Below are positions 1 through 8,856 of a stretch of DNA of 48,984 nucleotides, one piece after another. Every line of letters begins with the position of its first letter. Within the stretch, counting starts at the first letter, position 1. The notes below the pieces were generated by a model, which was given only the letters and a program-made list of their open reading frames with translations, had not been told where the DNA came from and made no database searches. The position numbers and the translations under genes were made by a program. The stretch comes from Flavobacteriaceae bacterium (GTDB lineage: Bacteria; Bacteroidota; Bacteroidia; Flavobacteriales; Flavobacteriaceae): assembly GCA_026988395.1 (NCBI GenBank), contig JALSLI010000122.1, forward strand, positions 1 to 48,984. Direction: 5' to 3'.

Positions 1-36
1 AAAAGCACAAACTTTAAAGTTTGTGCTTTTTCCCTT
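1..36. terminator. Perfect 30-bp palindrome, likely bidirectional intrinsic terminator
   Basis: AAAAGCACAAACTTTAAAGTTTGTGCTTTT is exactly self-complementary. It is followed by T residues on both strands and lies just past the 3' end of the carbonic anhydrase gene. Confidence 0.8.
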
Positions 37-54
37 TTAAAATAGTCAAATATT

Positions 55-855
55 TTATTGCACATCTTCTACACGACCATTTAATTTTTGAACAGGTCTA
101 TAATTATCTTTTAATAAATTATGCAATTTATCTAATTGTTCCTTTGAAGCTGTTTTAGGTTCTTTTAGTAAAATCCATTCTACAATTTCAGTACAAGGAG
201 GTGTAGTAAATGAGCCATTATAATGATAAAAATGTTTGGTATCTGCCAAAACATCTTTTAAATCAAAAGAAGTATTACTTTTAAATATTTCTCCTTCTTT
301 TGCCGGTAATTTGTCTAAAAATTTACTAAAAAACGGAGATGCTTTTCCTTCTTTAAAAAACACAGCAATCACAGCGTAAGTGCCATCGTCTGCTTTACTA
401 ACAAAATGAATTTCTAGCGGAAAATGTTTGTGATTTAAGGAGTGTTCACTTAAACTATGCATATGGAATTGCTTTAACTCATATTTTTTACCATTAAACG
501 TAAGATAATTTCCTTTATCAATTTTAAACTCAATTGTATGTCCGTTATTAATAATATCGGTTTTTGTATTACCAAAATTAACTTTTAAAACATTTGGTTG
601 TTTTTTCGTTACAACAACAGCATCTTCAATATCTATTGGAGATTGTTTTTTTCCGGAACAAGCCTTATATTCTTCGCTAATATTAGACCAATGATTAGGA
701 TCATTTTCACCAACATATGACCAATGTTTTTTATGATGTTCTACCTGTTGTGATGTGGATGTTCTCTCTTTATGAGATGTTGATTTTTGAGATGTTTTAC
801 AAGAAACAAAGAAAGAGATAACCACAAATAAAATACTTAATTTAATTGTTTTCAT
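55..855 (-). CDS. Alpha-type carbonic anhydrase, predicted lipoprotein
   Basis: Motifs HWSNISEEYKACSGKKQSPIDI, QFHMHSLSEHSLNHKHFPLEIHFVSK and FTTPPCTEIVEWIL are typical of alpha carbonic anhydrases. N-terminal MKTIKLSILFVVISFFVSC is a lipobox signal. The start is set to the internal Met of the 55..882 ORF. Confidence 0.93.
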   Translation of the reverse strand: MKTIKLSILFVVISFFVSCKTSQKSTSHKERTSTSQQVEHHKKHWSYVGENDPNHWSNISEEYKACSGKKQSPIDIEDAVVVTKKQPNVLKVNFGNTKTDIINNGHTIEFKIDKGNYLTFNGKKYELKQFHMHSLSEHSLNHKHFPLEIHFVSKADDGTYAVIAVFFKEGKASPFFSKFLDKLPAKEGEIFKSNTSFDLKDVLADTKHFYHYNGSFTTPPCTEIVEWILLKEPKTASKEQLDKLHNLLKDNYRPVQKLNGRVEDVQ

Positions 856-944
856 TATAAATTGTTTTAAAAATAGACTCAAAATTAGTTCTTTTACAAG
901 TTGTATATTGTAATTGTAGTTACATATAACTCCTATTTATTGTG

Positions 945-1922
945 TTAAAAAACAGCATTAAAAAAATAGCCGGAAATAATAATATTAATCGTAACAACTG
1001 TAAAGAAAACAGCAATTAATTTTAGACTCATTACTTTTTTAAGTAGCATTGCTTCCGGTAACGAAAGAGCAACCACACCCATCATAAAAGAAATTGCAGT
1101 GCCAAGTGGTATTCCTTTTTCTACTAAAACTTGCACAACCGGTAGAATACCACTTGCGTTAGAATACATTGGAACGGCTAGTATTGTCGCTATTGGTACG
1201 GCAAACGGATTGTCTTTATTCATATATTTTTCAAAAAAACCTTCCGGAATATAACCATGCATTAATCCGCCGATTGCAATTCCTACAATTACATAAGGGA
1301 TAACTCCTTTTAATATGGTTTTGGTTTCTTGCCAAATAACAGGTAAACGATCCTTTAAGTTTTGCTTTTCTTGTTTAAATTTATCTTGTTCTTTTTGAGT
1401 ATTTTCCAATAATTTTTTCACCCATGGAGTTAAGTATTTTTCAAGGTGTAATTTTTGTAAAATCATTCCGGAAACGGTTCCAAGCAAAATTCCGGTAATA
1501 ACGTAAATAAGTGTTATTTTAATTCCAAACAAACCTAAAAATAAACCTATTGCCACTTCATTTACCAAAGGTGAAGTCACCAAAAATGCAAATGTAACGC
1601 CAAGCGGAATTCCTCCTTTAACAAAACCAATAAACAACGGAACCGAAGAACAGGAACAAAAAGGAGTAACCACACCAAAAAGACTTGCCATAAGGTATTC
1701 TAATCCGTATAATTTTTTTCTGGATAAATAATTACGGACTTTATCGATTGGAAAATAACTATTTACAATTCCCATTAAAAACACAATACCAATTAAGAGT
1801 AAGAGTATTTTTGTGGTATCGTAAATAAAAAAATTTAATGCTTGGGCTAAATGTGTTTCTTTACCCAAATGCAAAACATCATACGTAATAAAATCGGCTG
1901 TTTTTTGAATCCAATCAAACAT
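945..1922 (-). CDS. Permease of the ArsP/SO_0444 (DUF318) type
   Basis: Multi-TM protein with the PFCSCSSVPLFIGFVKGGIPLGVTFAFLVTSPLVNE motif of this permease family. Adjacent upstream gene is a thioredoxin-like protein on the same strand. Confidence 0.85.
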   Translation of the reverse strand: MFDWIQKTADFITYDVLHLGKETHLAQALNFFIYDTTKILLLLIGIVFLMGIVNSYFPIDKVRNYLSRKKLYGLEYLMASLFGVVTPFCSCSSVPLFIGFVKGGIPLGVTFAFLVTSPLVNEVAIGLFLGLFGIKITLIYVITGILLGTVSGMILQKLHLEKYLTPWVKKLLENTQKEQDKFKQEKQNLKDRLPVIWQETKTILKGVIPYVIVGIAIGGLMHGYIPEGFFEKYMNKDNPFAVPIATILAVPMYSNASGILPVVQVLVEKGIPLGTAISFMMGVVALSLPEAMLLKKVMSLKLIAVFFTVVTINIIISGYFFNAVF

Positions 1923-1933
1923 AAGAAACAAAT

Positions 1934-2248
1934 TTAGCAACAACCACCATTATCGGTATCCGAACCACAACAAGAACCGGAATTATCAGAAGGTTCACAA
2001 CAAGATGCATCTTCTTTTAAAAGTGTTTTCATCTCATCAAAACTTGGTACTCGTCCTTTTATTACAACTTTTTCATCGATTACAACAGCAGGAGTACTCA
2101 TTATATCATAAGCCATAATATCTTGAATATCTTCTACTTTTTCTACCTGAATATCTTTTAAACCTAACTCGTTTATAACAGTATTTACTACTGCTTCGGT
2201 TCGTTTACAGTTGGCACAACCGGTTCCTAAAATTTTTATTGTTTTCAT
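1934..2248 (-). CDS. Small thioredoxin-fold protein (redox-active disulfide protein 2 type) with Cys-rich tail
   Basis: IKILGTGCANCKRTE CxxC motif, STPAVVIDEKVVIKGRVPS, and C-terminus ASCCEPSDNSGSCCGSDTDNGGCC. Confidence 0.85.
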   Translation of the reverse strand: MKTIKILGTGCANCKRTEAVVNTVINELGLKDIQVEKVEDIQDIMAYDIMSTPAVVIDEKVVIKGRVPSFDEMKTLLKEDASCCEPSDNSGSCCGSDTDNGGCC

Positions 2249-2465
2249 TTTAATTCTATTTTGATTATTATACATCGTAAATATACGATAAACTTTAGTG
2301 TTAATAATTTATATTTTTTAAATTTGTACCGGTTTTTATTTATGGGAGTAAAATTTTATTCCGAAACAAAGCTGTTTCGTAAATTTTTAGGGATATACTA
2401 TTTTATTCTTAAACGATATTAGGTTCTTTTTACCGGAAGATCTATATCTTATAATTCCCCGATTT

Positions 2466-3206
2466 TTATTTTTCAGAAGGACAAGTTAAACTTTTATGCA
2501 AAATATCATAAACCAATTGTTTTATTTTTTTATGATCTTCTATTTTTAAGTTTTTTGTTTCGATAAATTTATGAATTTTAACACGTAATTTTCCGGGTCC
2601 ACCACTAAAAAAAGTATACGAAAAACGTTTTTTACAATCGTAAAAAGTAATCGGTACAATTGGAACTTTGTGTTCTATTGCCAAACGAAAAGCACCACTT
2701 TTAAATTCGGATAAAACTATTTTTTCATCAGGTACCATACCTTCCGGAAAAACACAAATACTAATACCGTTTTTTAGTCTTTTATTTGCTTCGTCAAAGG
2801 CTTTTTTTCTACTTCTTGGATTACTTCTATCTACTAAAATATTGGTTCTTTTGTAGAAAAATCCGAATATCGGAATTTTAGCCAATTCGGATTTACCTAT
2901 AAAAACAAACGGATTTTTAGTAATTGCCAGCATCACCATAATATCAATCATAGAAGTGTGGTTTGGCGTAAAAATGTAACTCTTTTTAGGATTTATTTTT
3001 TGTTCTTCCTCTACCTCTAATCTAAAACCCATCACAAATAAAATGGTTTTTGCCCAAATACGAGCAATCTTAAAAAAGTATGGATACCATTCTTCCTTTG
3101 AAATTACAATTAATAAAACCGGAATTACAGGGATAATAGTAAACAATACCCAACAGTAAAACCAAACTCGCCAAAAAAGAATAAATATATTTTTAAAAAA
3201 TTTCAT
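2466..3206 (-). CDS. plsC: 1-acyl-sn-glycerol-3-phosphate acyltransferase (PlsC-like)
   Basis: NHTSMIDIMVML (HX4D motif), VFPEGMVPDE and FKSGAFRLAIEHKVPIVPI acyltransferase motifs. Confidence 0.88.
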   Translation of the reverse strand: MKFFKNIFILFWRVWFYCWVLFTIIPVIPVLLIVISKEEWYPYFFKIARIWAKTILFVMGFRLEVEEEQKINPKKSYIFTPNHTSMIDIMVMLAITKNPFVFIGKSELAKIPIFGFFYKRTNILVDRSNPRSRKKAFDEANKRLKNGISICVFPEGMVPDEKIVLSEFKSGAFRLAIEHKVPIVPITFYDCKKRFSYTFFSGGPGKLRVKIHKFIETKNLKIEDHKKIKQLVYDILHKSLTCPSEK

Positions 3207-3254
3207 AAGTGCCAAAAATAAACAAAAAAACAGCAATCTCTTTTATCTATTTCT

Positions 3255-3262
3255 TATTTTTG
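3255..3262 (+). promoter_or_regulatory. Bacteroidetes-type -7 promoter element (TAnnTTTG) upstream of trpS
   Basis: TATTTTTG 19 nt before the ATG at 3281. Confidence 0.45.
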
Positions 3263-3280
3263 TGCTTTAAAAAGAAAAAA

Positions 3281-4249
3281 ATGCCAAGAATTTTAACAGG
3301 AATACAAAGTACAGGAACACCTCATTTAGGAAATATATTAGGAGCTATAATTCCTGCAATTAATATGAGCAAAGATCCAAATAACGAGTCTTTTTTATTT
3401 ATTGCAGATATGCATTCGCTAACACAGATAAAAGATGCAAAAACTTTACGTGAAAACAGATATAGCACAGCTGCAACTTGGCTTGCGTTTGGTTTAGATA
3501 TTGATATTAGCGTTTTTTATAGACAAAGCGACGTACCACAAACAACAGAATTAACTTGGTATTTAAGTTGTTTTTATCCGTATCAACGCCTTACTCTTGC
3601 ACACAGTTTTAAAGACAAACAAGACCGTTTGGAAGATGTAAATGTTGGTTTGTTTACATATCCTATGCTAATGGCTGCCGATATTTTGTTGTATGATGCA
3701 GAACAAGTTCCGGTTGGAAAAGACCAATTACAACATTTAGAAATGACACGTGATGTTGCCAATCGTTTTAACCATAAAATGGGAGAAACTTTTATTATTC
3801 CGGAAGCTAAAATACAAGAAAACACCATGTTAATTCCGGGAACAGACGGTGCCAAAATGAGTAAATCTAAAGGGAATATTATCAATATTTTTTTGGATGA
3901 CAAAAAATTAAGAAAGCAAATTATGAAAATAAAAACGGATTCTACTTCATTAGAAGATCCTAAAAATCCGGATACCTGTAATTTATTTGCTTTATATAAA
4001 TTAATTGCTTCACCTGAGCAAACAGAAGAAATGCGAAAAAAATACCTTGCCGGAAATTATGGTTATGGTCACGCCAAACAAGAATTTTACGAGCTGTTAA
4101 TTAAAAAATTTGCAAAAGAACGCGAATTATATAACTACTATATGAATCATTTAGATGAAATAGATGCATTACTCAAAAAAGGAGCTGAAAAAGCTAAAAT
4201 TATTGCTGATAATGTACTAAAAAGAGTACGTAATAAAGTTGGGTATTAA
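3281..4249 (+). CDS. trpS: Tryptophanyl-tRNA synthetase
   Basis: MPRILTGIQSTGTPHLGNILGAI (HIGH-like), FIADMHSLT, VPVGKDQLQHLEMTRDVANRFN, KMSKSKGN. Confidence 0.96.
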   Translation: MPRILTGIQSTGTPHLGNILGAIIPAINMSKDPNNESFLFIADMHSLTQIKDAKTLRENRYSTAATWLAFGLDIDISVFYRQSDVPQTTELTWYLSCFYPYQRLTLAHSFKDKQDRLEDVNVGLFTYPMLMAADILLYDAEQVPVGKDQLQHLEMTRDVANRFNHKMGETFIIPEAKIQENTMLIPGTDGAKMSKSKGNIINIFLDDKKLRKQIMKIKTDSTSLEDPKNPDTCNLFALYKLIASPEQTEEMRKKYLAGNYGYGHAKQEFYELLIKKFAKERELYNYYMNHLDEIDALLKKGAEKAKIIADNVLKRVRNKVGY

Positions 4250-4358
4250 TTATTAACCGCAAAAATTCATGAAATTAGCTTTGTTTAACTGTAAAATTTT
4301 AGAATTCGAAGGAATACCTTATACTTTTACAAATATAATTTATCAATTTATTTAGGTA

Positions 4359-4423
4359 TAATGCCGATACAACTTGAAAATAGCTCAATGTGATTGAGCT
4401 ATATTGAAAGTGTAATCGGTATT
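4359..4423. repeat. Long imperfect inverted repeat (about 30-nt arms, 3-nt loop)
   Basis: AATGCCGATACAACTTGAAAATAGCTCAAT-GTG-ATTGAGCTATATTGAAAGTGTAATCGGTATT. The arms are largely complementary with a few mismatches. Confidence 0.75.
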
Positions 4424-4637
4424 AGTATTTCGAGGGTTCTGAAATGAAGCAGATGAATAAAGATAATTTCAAACTCCCTCAAGTTTGGGCTTTTGAAATT
4501 TATAAAATTCTTTACTTAGTTATTTGTTTTTCAGTAATGTATACAGTGAAAATAGAAATTGTGGTGAATTTTGCGGGTTAATCACCTTTAAAAAAGGAGT
4601 TTTGTTAATATAATTGGCAAAATTCTTCACTGCATTC

Positions 4638-4675
4638 AGGATGACAAAAGTCTTTACATAATATTTTGTCGTCCT
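4638..4675. repeat. Hairpin with REP-like flank
   Basis: AGGATGACAAAA ... TTTTGTCGTCCT, preceded by TTCTTCACTGCATTC, a wording resembling widespread bacterial intergenic repeats. Confidence 0.55.
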
Positions 4676-4725
4676 ATGTTTATAAATATAAAAAGTGTGT
4701 GATTAAATTTCTATAAATAGAACTC

Positions 4726-5673
4726 TTACTCCTTAACCAACAACCATGCATCTTTTAAAACATTTTTCTTTATGTTTTGTAATGCGTTGTTTGCTTGTTC
4801 TAAATCAGTAAAACCGGAAAATGCAACCTGTGTTAAATTAAATTTGTTTTTTCCAACGATTTCTGCTTGAAATCCTTTGGCTTTTAATTCGTTTACTTTT
4901 TTAAGTGCATTGTTTTCATCTCTAAATGCTCCGGCAATAACAAAATAATGCTTTGGTGTTGCTACGGAAGCTTCGATATTAATGGTTGGTAAAGGTGTAT
5001 CGATAACAAATGTTGCTTGTTGGATTTTAGCTTCTGTATTCTTTTGTTGTTCCACACTATTTGCTAATTGTATCGCATTATTTTGTTTAACAGCATATTG
5101 CTTTGCTCCAAAACCGATAACCGTAGAGCCTAATAAAAATATCGCCGCATATTTTAAAATATTACTTCGGTTGGATTTCTTTTTGTCTAAAGTATAAACA
5201 GGTTTGCTATCTACTTTGTCAATAATTTGCAAACCTTCATTTTTAGCAACTAATTCTTGTTTTTGTTTTTCAATTTGATTAGCTACCACGGCATCCAAAC
5301 CAAAAGAAGCGGTAAGGTAATTTGTTTTATTACTTGGTTCAAAATGTATGGTATCGTGTACCGAATATAAAGTTCCTATACCTTCTAACTCCAACTCTTC
5401 GGTTAGTAATTTATCAATCCAATTTTGGACTTCAAACTCGATGTAATTAACAGCGGTTTTATACGGCATTTTATCACAAGAAGCAATGTAATTTGCCAAC
5501 AAACCATCATTATCTACCAATAGAGAATTAAAGGATATTTGCTTAAATGGCGGCGTAAATACGTTGTTTTTAACCTGAGCGGATTTTGCATTAGCAATAA
5601 ATCCACCAAAGTTCGGTACGATTACACAATCGTATCGATATAATAAATCGGCAATGTAATTTTCTAACTTCAT
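4726..5673 (-). CDS. HU-CCDC81/SPOR domain cell-division-associated membrane protein
   Basis: N-terminal MKLENYIADLLYRYDCVIVPNFGGFIA, a TM segment, and C-terminal SPOR-like HYFVIAGAFRDENNALKKVNELKAKGFQAEIVGKNKFNLTQVAFSGF. Confidence 0.8.
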   Translation of the reverse strand: MKLENYIADLLYRYDCVIVPNFGGFIANAKSAQVKNNVFTPPFKQISFNSLLVDNDGLLANYIASCDKMPYKTAVNYIEFEVQNWIDKLLTEELELEGIGTLYSVHDTIHFEPSNKTNYLTASFGLDAVVANQIEKQKQELVAKNEGLQIIDKVDSKPVYTLDKKKSNRSNILKYAAIFLLGSTVIGFGAKQYAVKQNNAIQLANSVEQQKNTEAKIQQATFVIDTPLPTINIEASVATPKHYFVIAGAFRDENNALKKVNELKAKGFQAEIVGKNKFNLTQVAFSGFTDLEQANNALQNIKKNVLKDAWLLVKE

Positions 5674-5703
5674 ACAAAGCAAAAGTACATATTTTTTTAA
5701 AAA

Positions 5704-6333
5704 CTAACTACGTTTTTTTAAAGGAATATGCACTACTTTTTTGGTTTCAAAAAAATCTTCTTCATAAAAATCAGATATCGAATAAATTGTGGCATTTGTA
5801 AAATTTTGTAATTCTTCGGTTAAATCGCCTCCTTTAAGATAAAGAATACCGTTTTTAATTTCATGTGTATGTTTTTTCTTTGTTTTTTTACGCACCCATT
5901 TTATAAAATCATCCATTTTAGTAACCGCACGACTTACAATAAAATCAAATTCGCCTTTTACATTCTCGGCTCTTATCTGTTCTGCTTTTACGTTTTTTAA
6001 GTCTAATGTATTGACAACTTCTTGCACTACTTTAATCTTTTTTGCAATAGAATCTACTAAATAAAAATTCGTTTCAGGAAATAAAATAGCAAGCGGAATA
6101 CCCGGAAATCCACCACCGGTTCCTACATCTAAAACGTTTGCTTTTGGTTTAAATTTTACCACTTTTGCAATAGCAAGCGAATGTAAAACGTGTTTTAAAT
6201 AAAGGGAATCCATATCTTTTCTGGAAATCACATTAATTTTAGCATTCCAATCTTGATATAAAGCTTCCAGTTTTTTAAACTGCTGTTTCTGTTTTTCGGA
6301 TAAATCCGGAAAATATTTTAATATTTCTTCCAT
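5704..6333 (-). CDS. rsmG: 16S rRNA m7G527 methyltransferase
   Basis: NVLDVGTGGGFPGIPLAILFPETNFYLVDSIAKKIKVV and FDFIVSRAVTKMDDFIKW motifs of RsmG/GidB. Confidence 0.95.
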   Translation of the reverse strand: MEEILKYFPDLSEKQKQQFKKLEALYQDWNAKINVISRKDMDSLYLKHVLHSLAIAKVVKFKPKANVLDVGTGGGFPGIPLAILFPETNFYLVDSIAKKIKVVQEVVNTLDLKNVKAEQIRAENVKGEFDFIVSRAVTKMDDFIKWVRKKTKKKHTHEIKNGILYLKGGDLTEELQNFTNATIYSISDFYEEDFFETKKVVHIPLKKRS

Positions 6334-6477
6334 AATTACGGCAAAAATAACGCTAAATGATAAAAATATGCCAAAAATTGACAATTATTAGTTTTTTAAA
6401 ATAAAAATGATGTACTTTCGTTAACTAGTAACATCAAATTTGGGTTACATAACCCGAATTGAAACTAATTATTTTAT

Positions 6478-7575
6478 ATGAGTACCAATCAAAATATTCG
6501 CTTTTCAAGAGTGGATAAAACAAAGTTTTTCAGAACTTTAAACCGAAAAATCAACAACTATTTTAAAGAAAACAACCTTAAAAAAACCGGAAACGCAAAA
6601 CTGTATATCAAAGCAGTTGTTATGTTCTCCTTGCTTTTTGTTCCGTTAATTATTATTTTTACTTTACATCCTCCTCTTTGGGCACAAGCCTTGTTAATGA
6701 TGGTTGTAGGTATAGGAATGGCCGGTGTAGGTATGAACGTAATGCACGATGCCAATCACGAAGTTTTTTCCAGTAAAAAATGGGTAAATAAATTAATGGG
6801 GAGCTCTATTTATATCCTTGCCGGAAATGATTTTAATTGGAAAGTACAACACAATGTTTTACATCATACTTATACCAATATTGTTGGTCATGATGAAGAT
6901 ATTGATGCAGGAAGAATCATCCGTTTTTCCAAACATTCTAAATGGATGAAAATACACAAATACCAAAAATATTACGCTTTCTTTTTATACGGATTGCTTA
7001 CCGTAAATTGGGCAATTACTACCGATTTTAAACAAACTTATAACTACTTAAAACGTAATTTATCTTATGGTAAAATGCCAAAACCTGCGACACAATGGAC
7101 TAAATTAATCATCGGTAAAATTCTATATTATTCCTTTTGGATTGTATTGCCTTTGGCTTTAGGATACACTTGGTGGCAAGTTTTAATTGGTTTTCTAATT
7201 ATGCATTACACAGCCGGAATTATTTTAAGTATCGTTTTTCAATTAGCACATGTAATGCCAAATACAGATATGCCGTTGCCGAATGAAAATGGTGAAATTA
7301 AAAATACTTGGGCAATTCATCAATTACATACTACTTCTAATTTTGCTCCGAATAACAAAATTGTTGAATTTTATACCGGCGGATTAAACCACCAAGTAGA
7401 ACACCATTTATTTACACAAATAAGTCATATTCACTATAAAAAAATAGCTAAATTTGTTAAAGAAACTGCAAAAGAATACAAATTACCTTATCATGAATAT
7501 AATACGATGTGGGAAGCTGTAAAAGAACATTACAGACAATTAAAAGTATTGGGACAAAAACCGCAAACAGCTTAA
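6478..7575 (+). CDS. Membrane fatty acid desaturase
   Basis: Histidine boxes HDANHE, HNVLHHTYTN and GGLNHQVEHHLF. Confidence 0.93.
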   Translation: MSTNQNIRFSRVDKTKFFRTLNRKINNYFKENNLKKTGNAKLYIKAVVMFSLLFVPLIIIFTLHPPLWAQALLMMVVGIGMAGVGMNVMHDANHEVFSSKKWVNKLMGSSIYILAGNDFNWKVQHNVLHHTYTNIVGHDEDIDAGRIIRFSKHSKWMKIHKYQKYYAFFLYGLLTVNWAITTDFKQTYNYLKRNLSYGKMPKPATQWTKLIIGKILYYSFWIVLPLALGYTWWQVLIGFLIMHYTAGIILSIVFQLAHVMPNTDMPLPNENGEIKNTWAIHQLHTTSNFAPNNKIVEFYTGGLNHQVEHHLFTQISHIHYKKIAKFVKETAKEYKLPYHEYNTMWEAVKEHYRQLKVLGQKPQTA

Positions 7576-7595
7576 TTTTTTTAAAAAAATAATCT

Positions 7596-7632
7596 AATAA
7601 AACCAACGAAAATATTGTTGGTTTTATTATTT
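7596..7632 (+). terminator. Intrinsic terminator after desaturase
   Basis: AATAAAACCAAC...GTTGGTTTTATT perfect 12-bp stem followed by a T-rich tract. Confidence 0.75.
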
Positions 7633-7668
7633 CTTTTCATACATTAGCAGTCTAAAACGCATCCTTAA

Positions 7669-8856
7669 ATGAAAAATTTATTATCCAACAGAATTAATCG
7701 CTTACCGGTATCACAAACCTTGGCTATGGCGGCAAAAGCAAGAGAACTTAAAGCAGCAGGAAAAGACATCATTAGTCTCAGTTTAGGAGAACCGGATTTT
7801 AACACGCCTGATTTTATTAAAGAAGCTGCAATAAAAGCGATAAAGGATAATTATAATTCTTACACTCCGGTAAACGGTTATTTAGATTTACGAGAAGCTA
7901 TTTGTTATAAATTTAAACGAGATAATCAATTAGAATACCATCCAAACCAAATTGTGGTTTCCACCGGAGCAAAACAATCTTTGGCAAATGTTGCTATGGT
8001 ACTTTTAAATCCCGGAGACGAAGTTCTTTTACCTGCTCCTTTTTGGGTAAGTTACGAAGCAATGGTTAATTTAGCCGAAGCGGTTCCGGTAACCATACCT
8101 ACCTCCATAAAAACAGATTTTAAAATTACACCCAAGCAATTAGAGGATGCTATTACTCCTAAAACAAAACTAATCTTTTTTAACTCACCCAATAATCCAA
8201 GTGGTTCGGTTTATACCGAGGAAGAATACCGTGCATTAGCGAAAGTTTTAGAAAAATACCCAAATATTTTTGTGATTTCCGATGAAATCTACGAACATAT
8301 TCTCTATAAAGGAACTAATTTTAGTTTTGCACGTATTAAAAGTATGTACAACAGAACCATTACCGTAAACGGAGTTAGTAAGTCTTTTGCAATGACCGGT
8401 TGGCGAATAGGTTATATCGGTGCGCCGAAATGGATTGCAAAAGCATGTACTAAGTTTCAAGGACAGATTACCTCAGGAGCAAATTGTATTGCACAAAGAG
8501 CGACCATAGCTGCGGTAAAATCTCCGGTTTCTAAAATTAAATTTATGGTTGATGAATTTAAAATACGAAGGGATTTAGTGCTTAATTTACTTTCGGAAAT
8601 TGACGGTTTTAAATTTAATATTCCGGATGGTGCTTTTTATGTTTTTCCGGATATTTCTTATTATTTTGGAAAAACCATCAAAGAAGTAAAAATTAATAAT
8701 GCAACCGATTTTTCGTTATTTTTATTAGAACATGCCAATGTTGCAACCGTAACAGGCGACGCTTTTGGGCAACCAAATTGTATAAGATTATCTTACGCTA
8801 CATCACAAGATTTATTAAAAGAAGCCATTAAAAGAATCAAAGACGTTTTGTCTTAA
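7669..8856 (+). CDS. aspC: Aspartate/aromatic aminotransferase (class I PLP-dependent)
   Basis: SLGEPDFNTPDFI, NNPSGSVYTEEE, SKSFAMTGWRIGYIGAP PLP-lysine motif. Confidence 0.93.
   Translation: MKNLLSNRINRLPVSQTLAMAAKARELKAAGKDIISLSLGEPDFNTPDFIKEAAIKAIKDNYNSYTPVNGYLDLREAICYKFKRDNQLEYHPNQIVVSTGAKQSLANVAMVLLNPGDEVLLPAPFWVSYEAMVNLAEAVPVTIPTSIKTDFKITPKQLEDAITPKTKLIFFNSPNNPSGSVYTEEEYRALAKVLEKYPNIFVISDEIYEHILYKGTNFSFARIKSMYNRTITVNGVSKSFAMTGWRIGYIGAPKWIAKACTKFQGQITSGANCIAQRATIAAVKSPVSKIKFMVDEFKIRRDLVLNLLSEIDGFKFNIPDGAFYVFPDISYYFGKTIKEVKINNATDFSLFLLEHANVATVTGDAFGQPNCIRLSYATSQDLLKEAIKRIKDVLS

Noticed and set aside
2276-2465. Possible small RNA or riboswitch before the plsC 3' end
   Set aside because: Only a short CGAAACaaagctGTTTCG hairpin was seen, with no conserved RNA motif.
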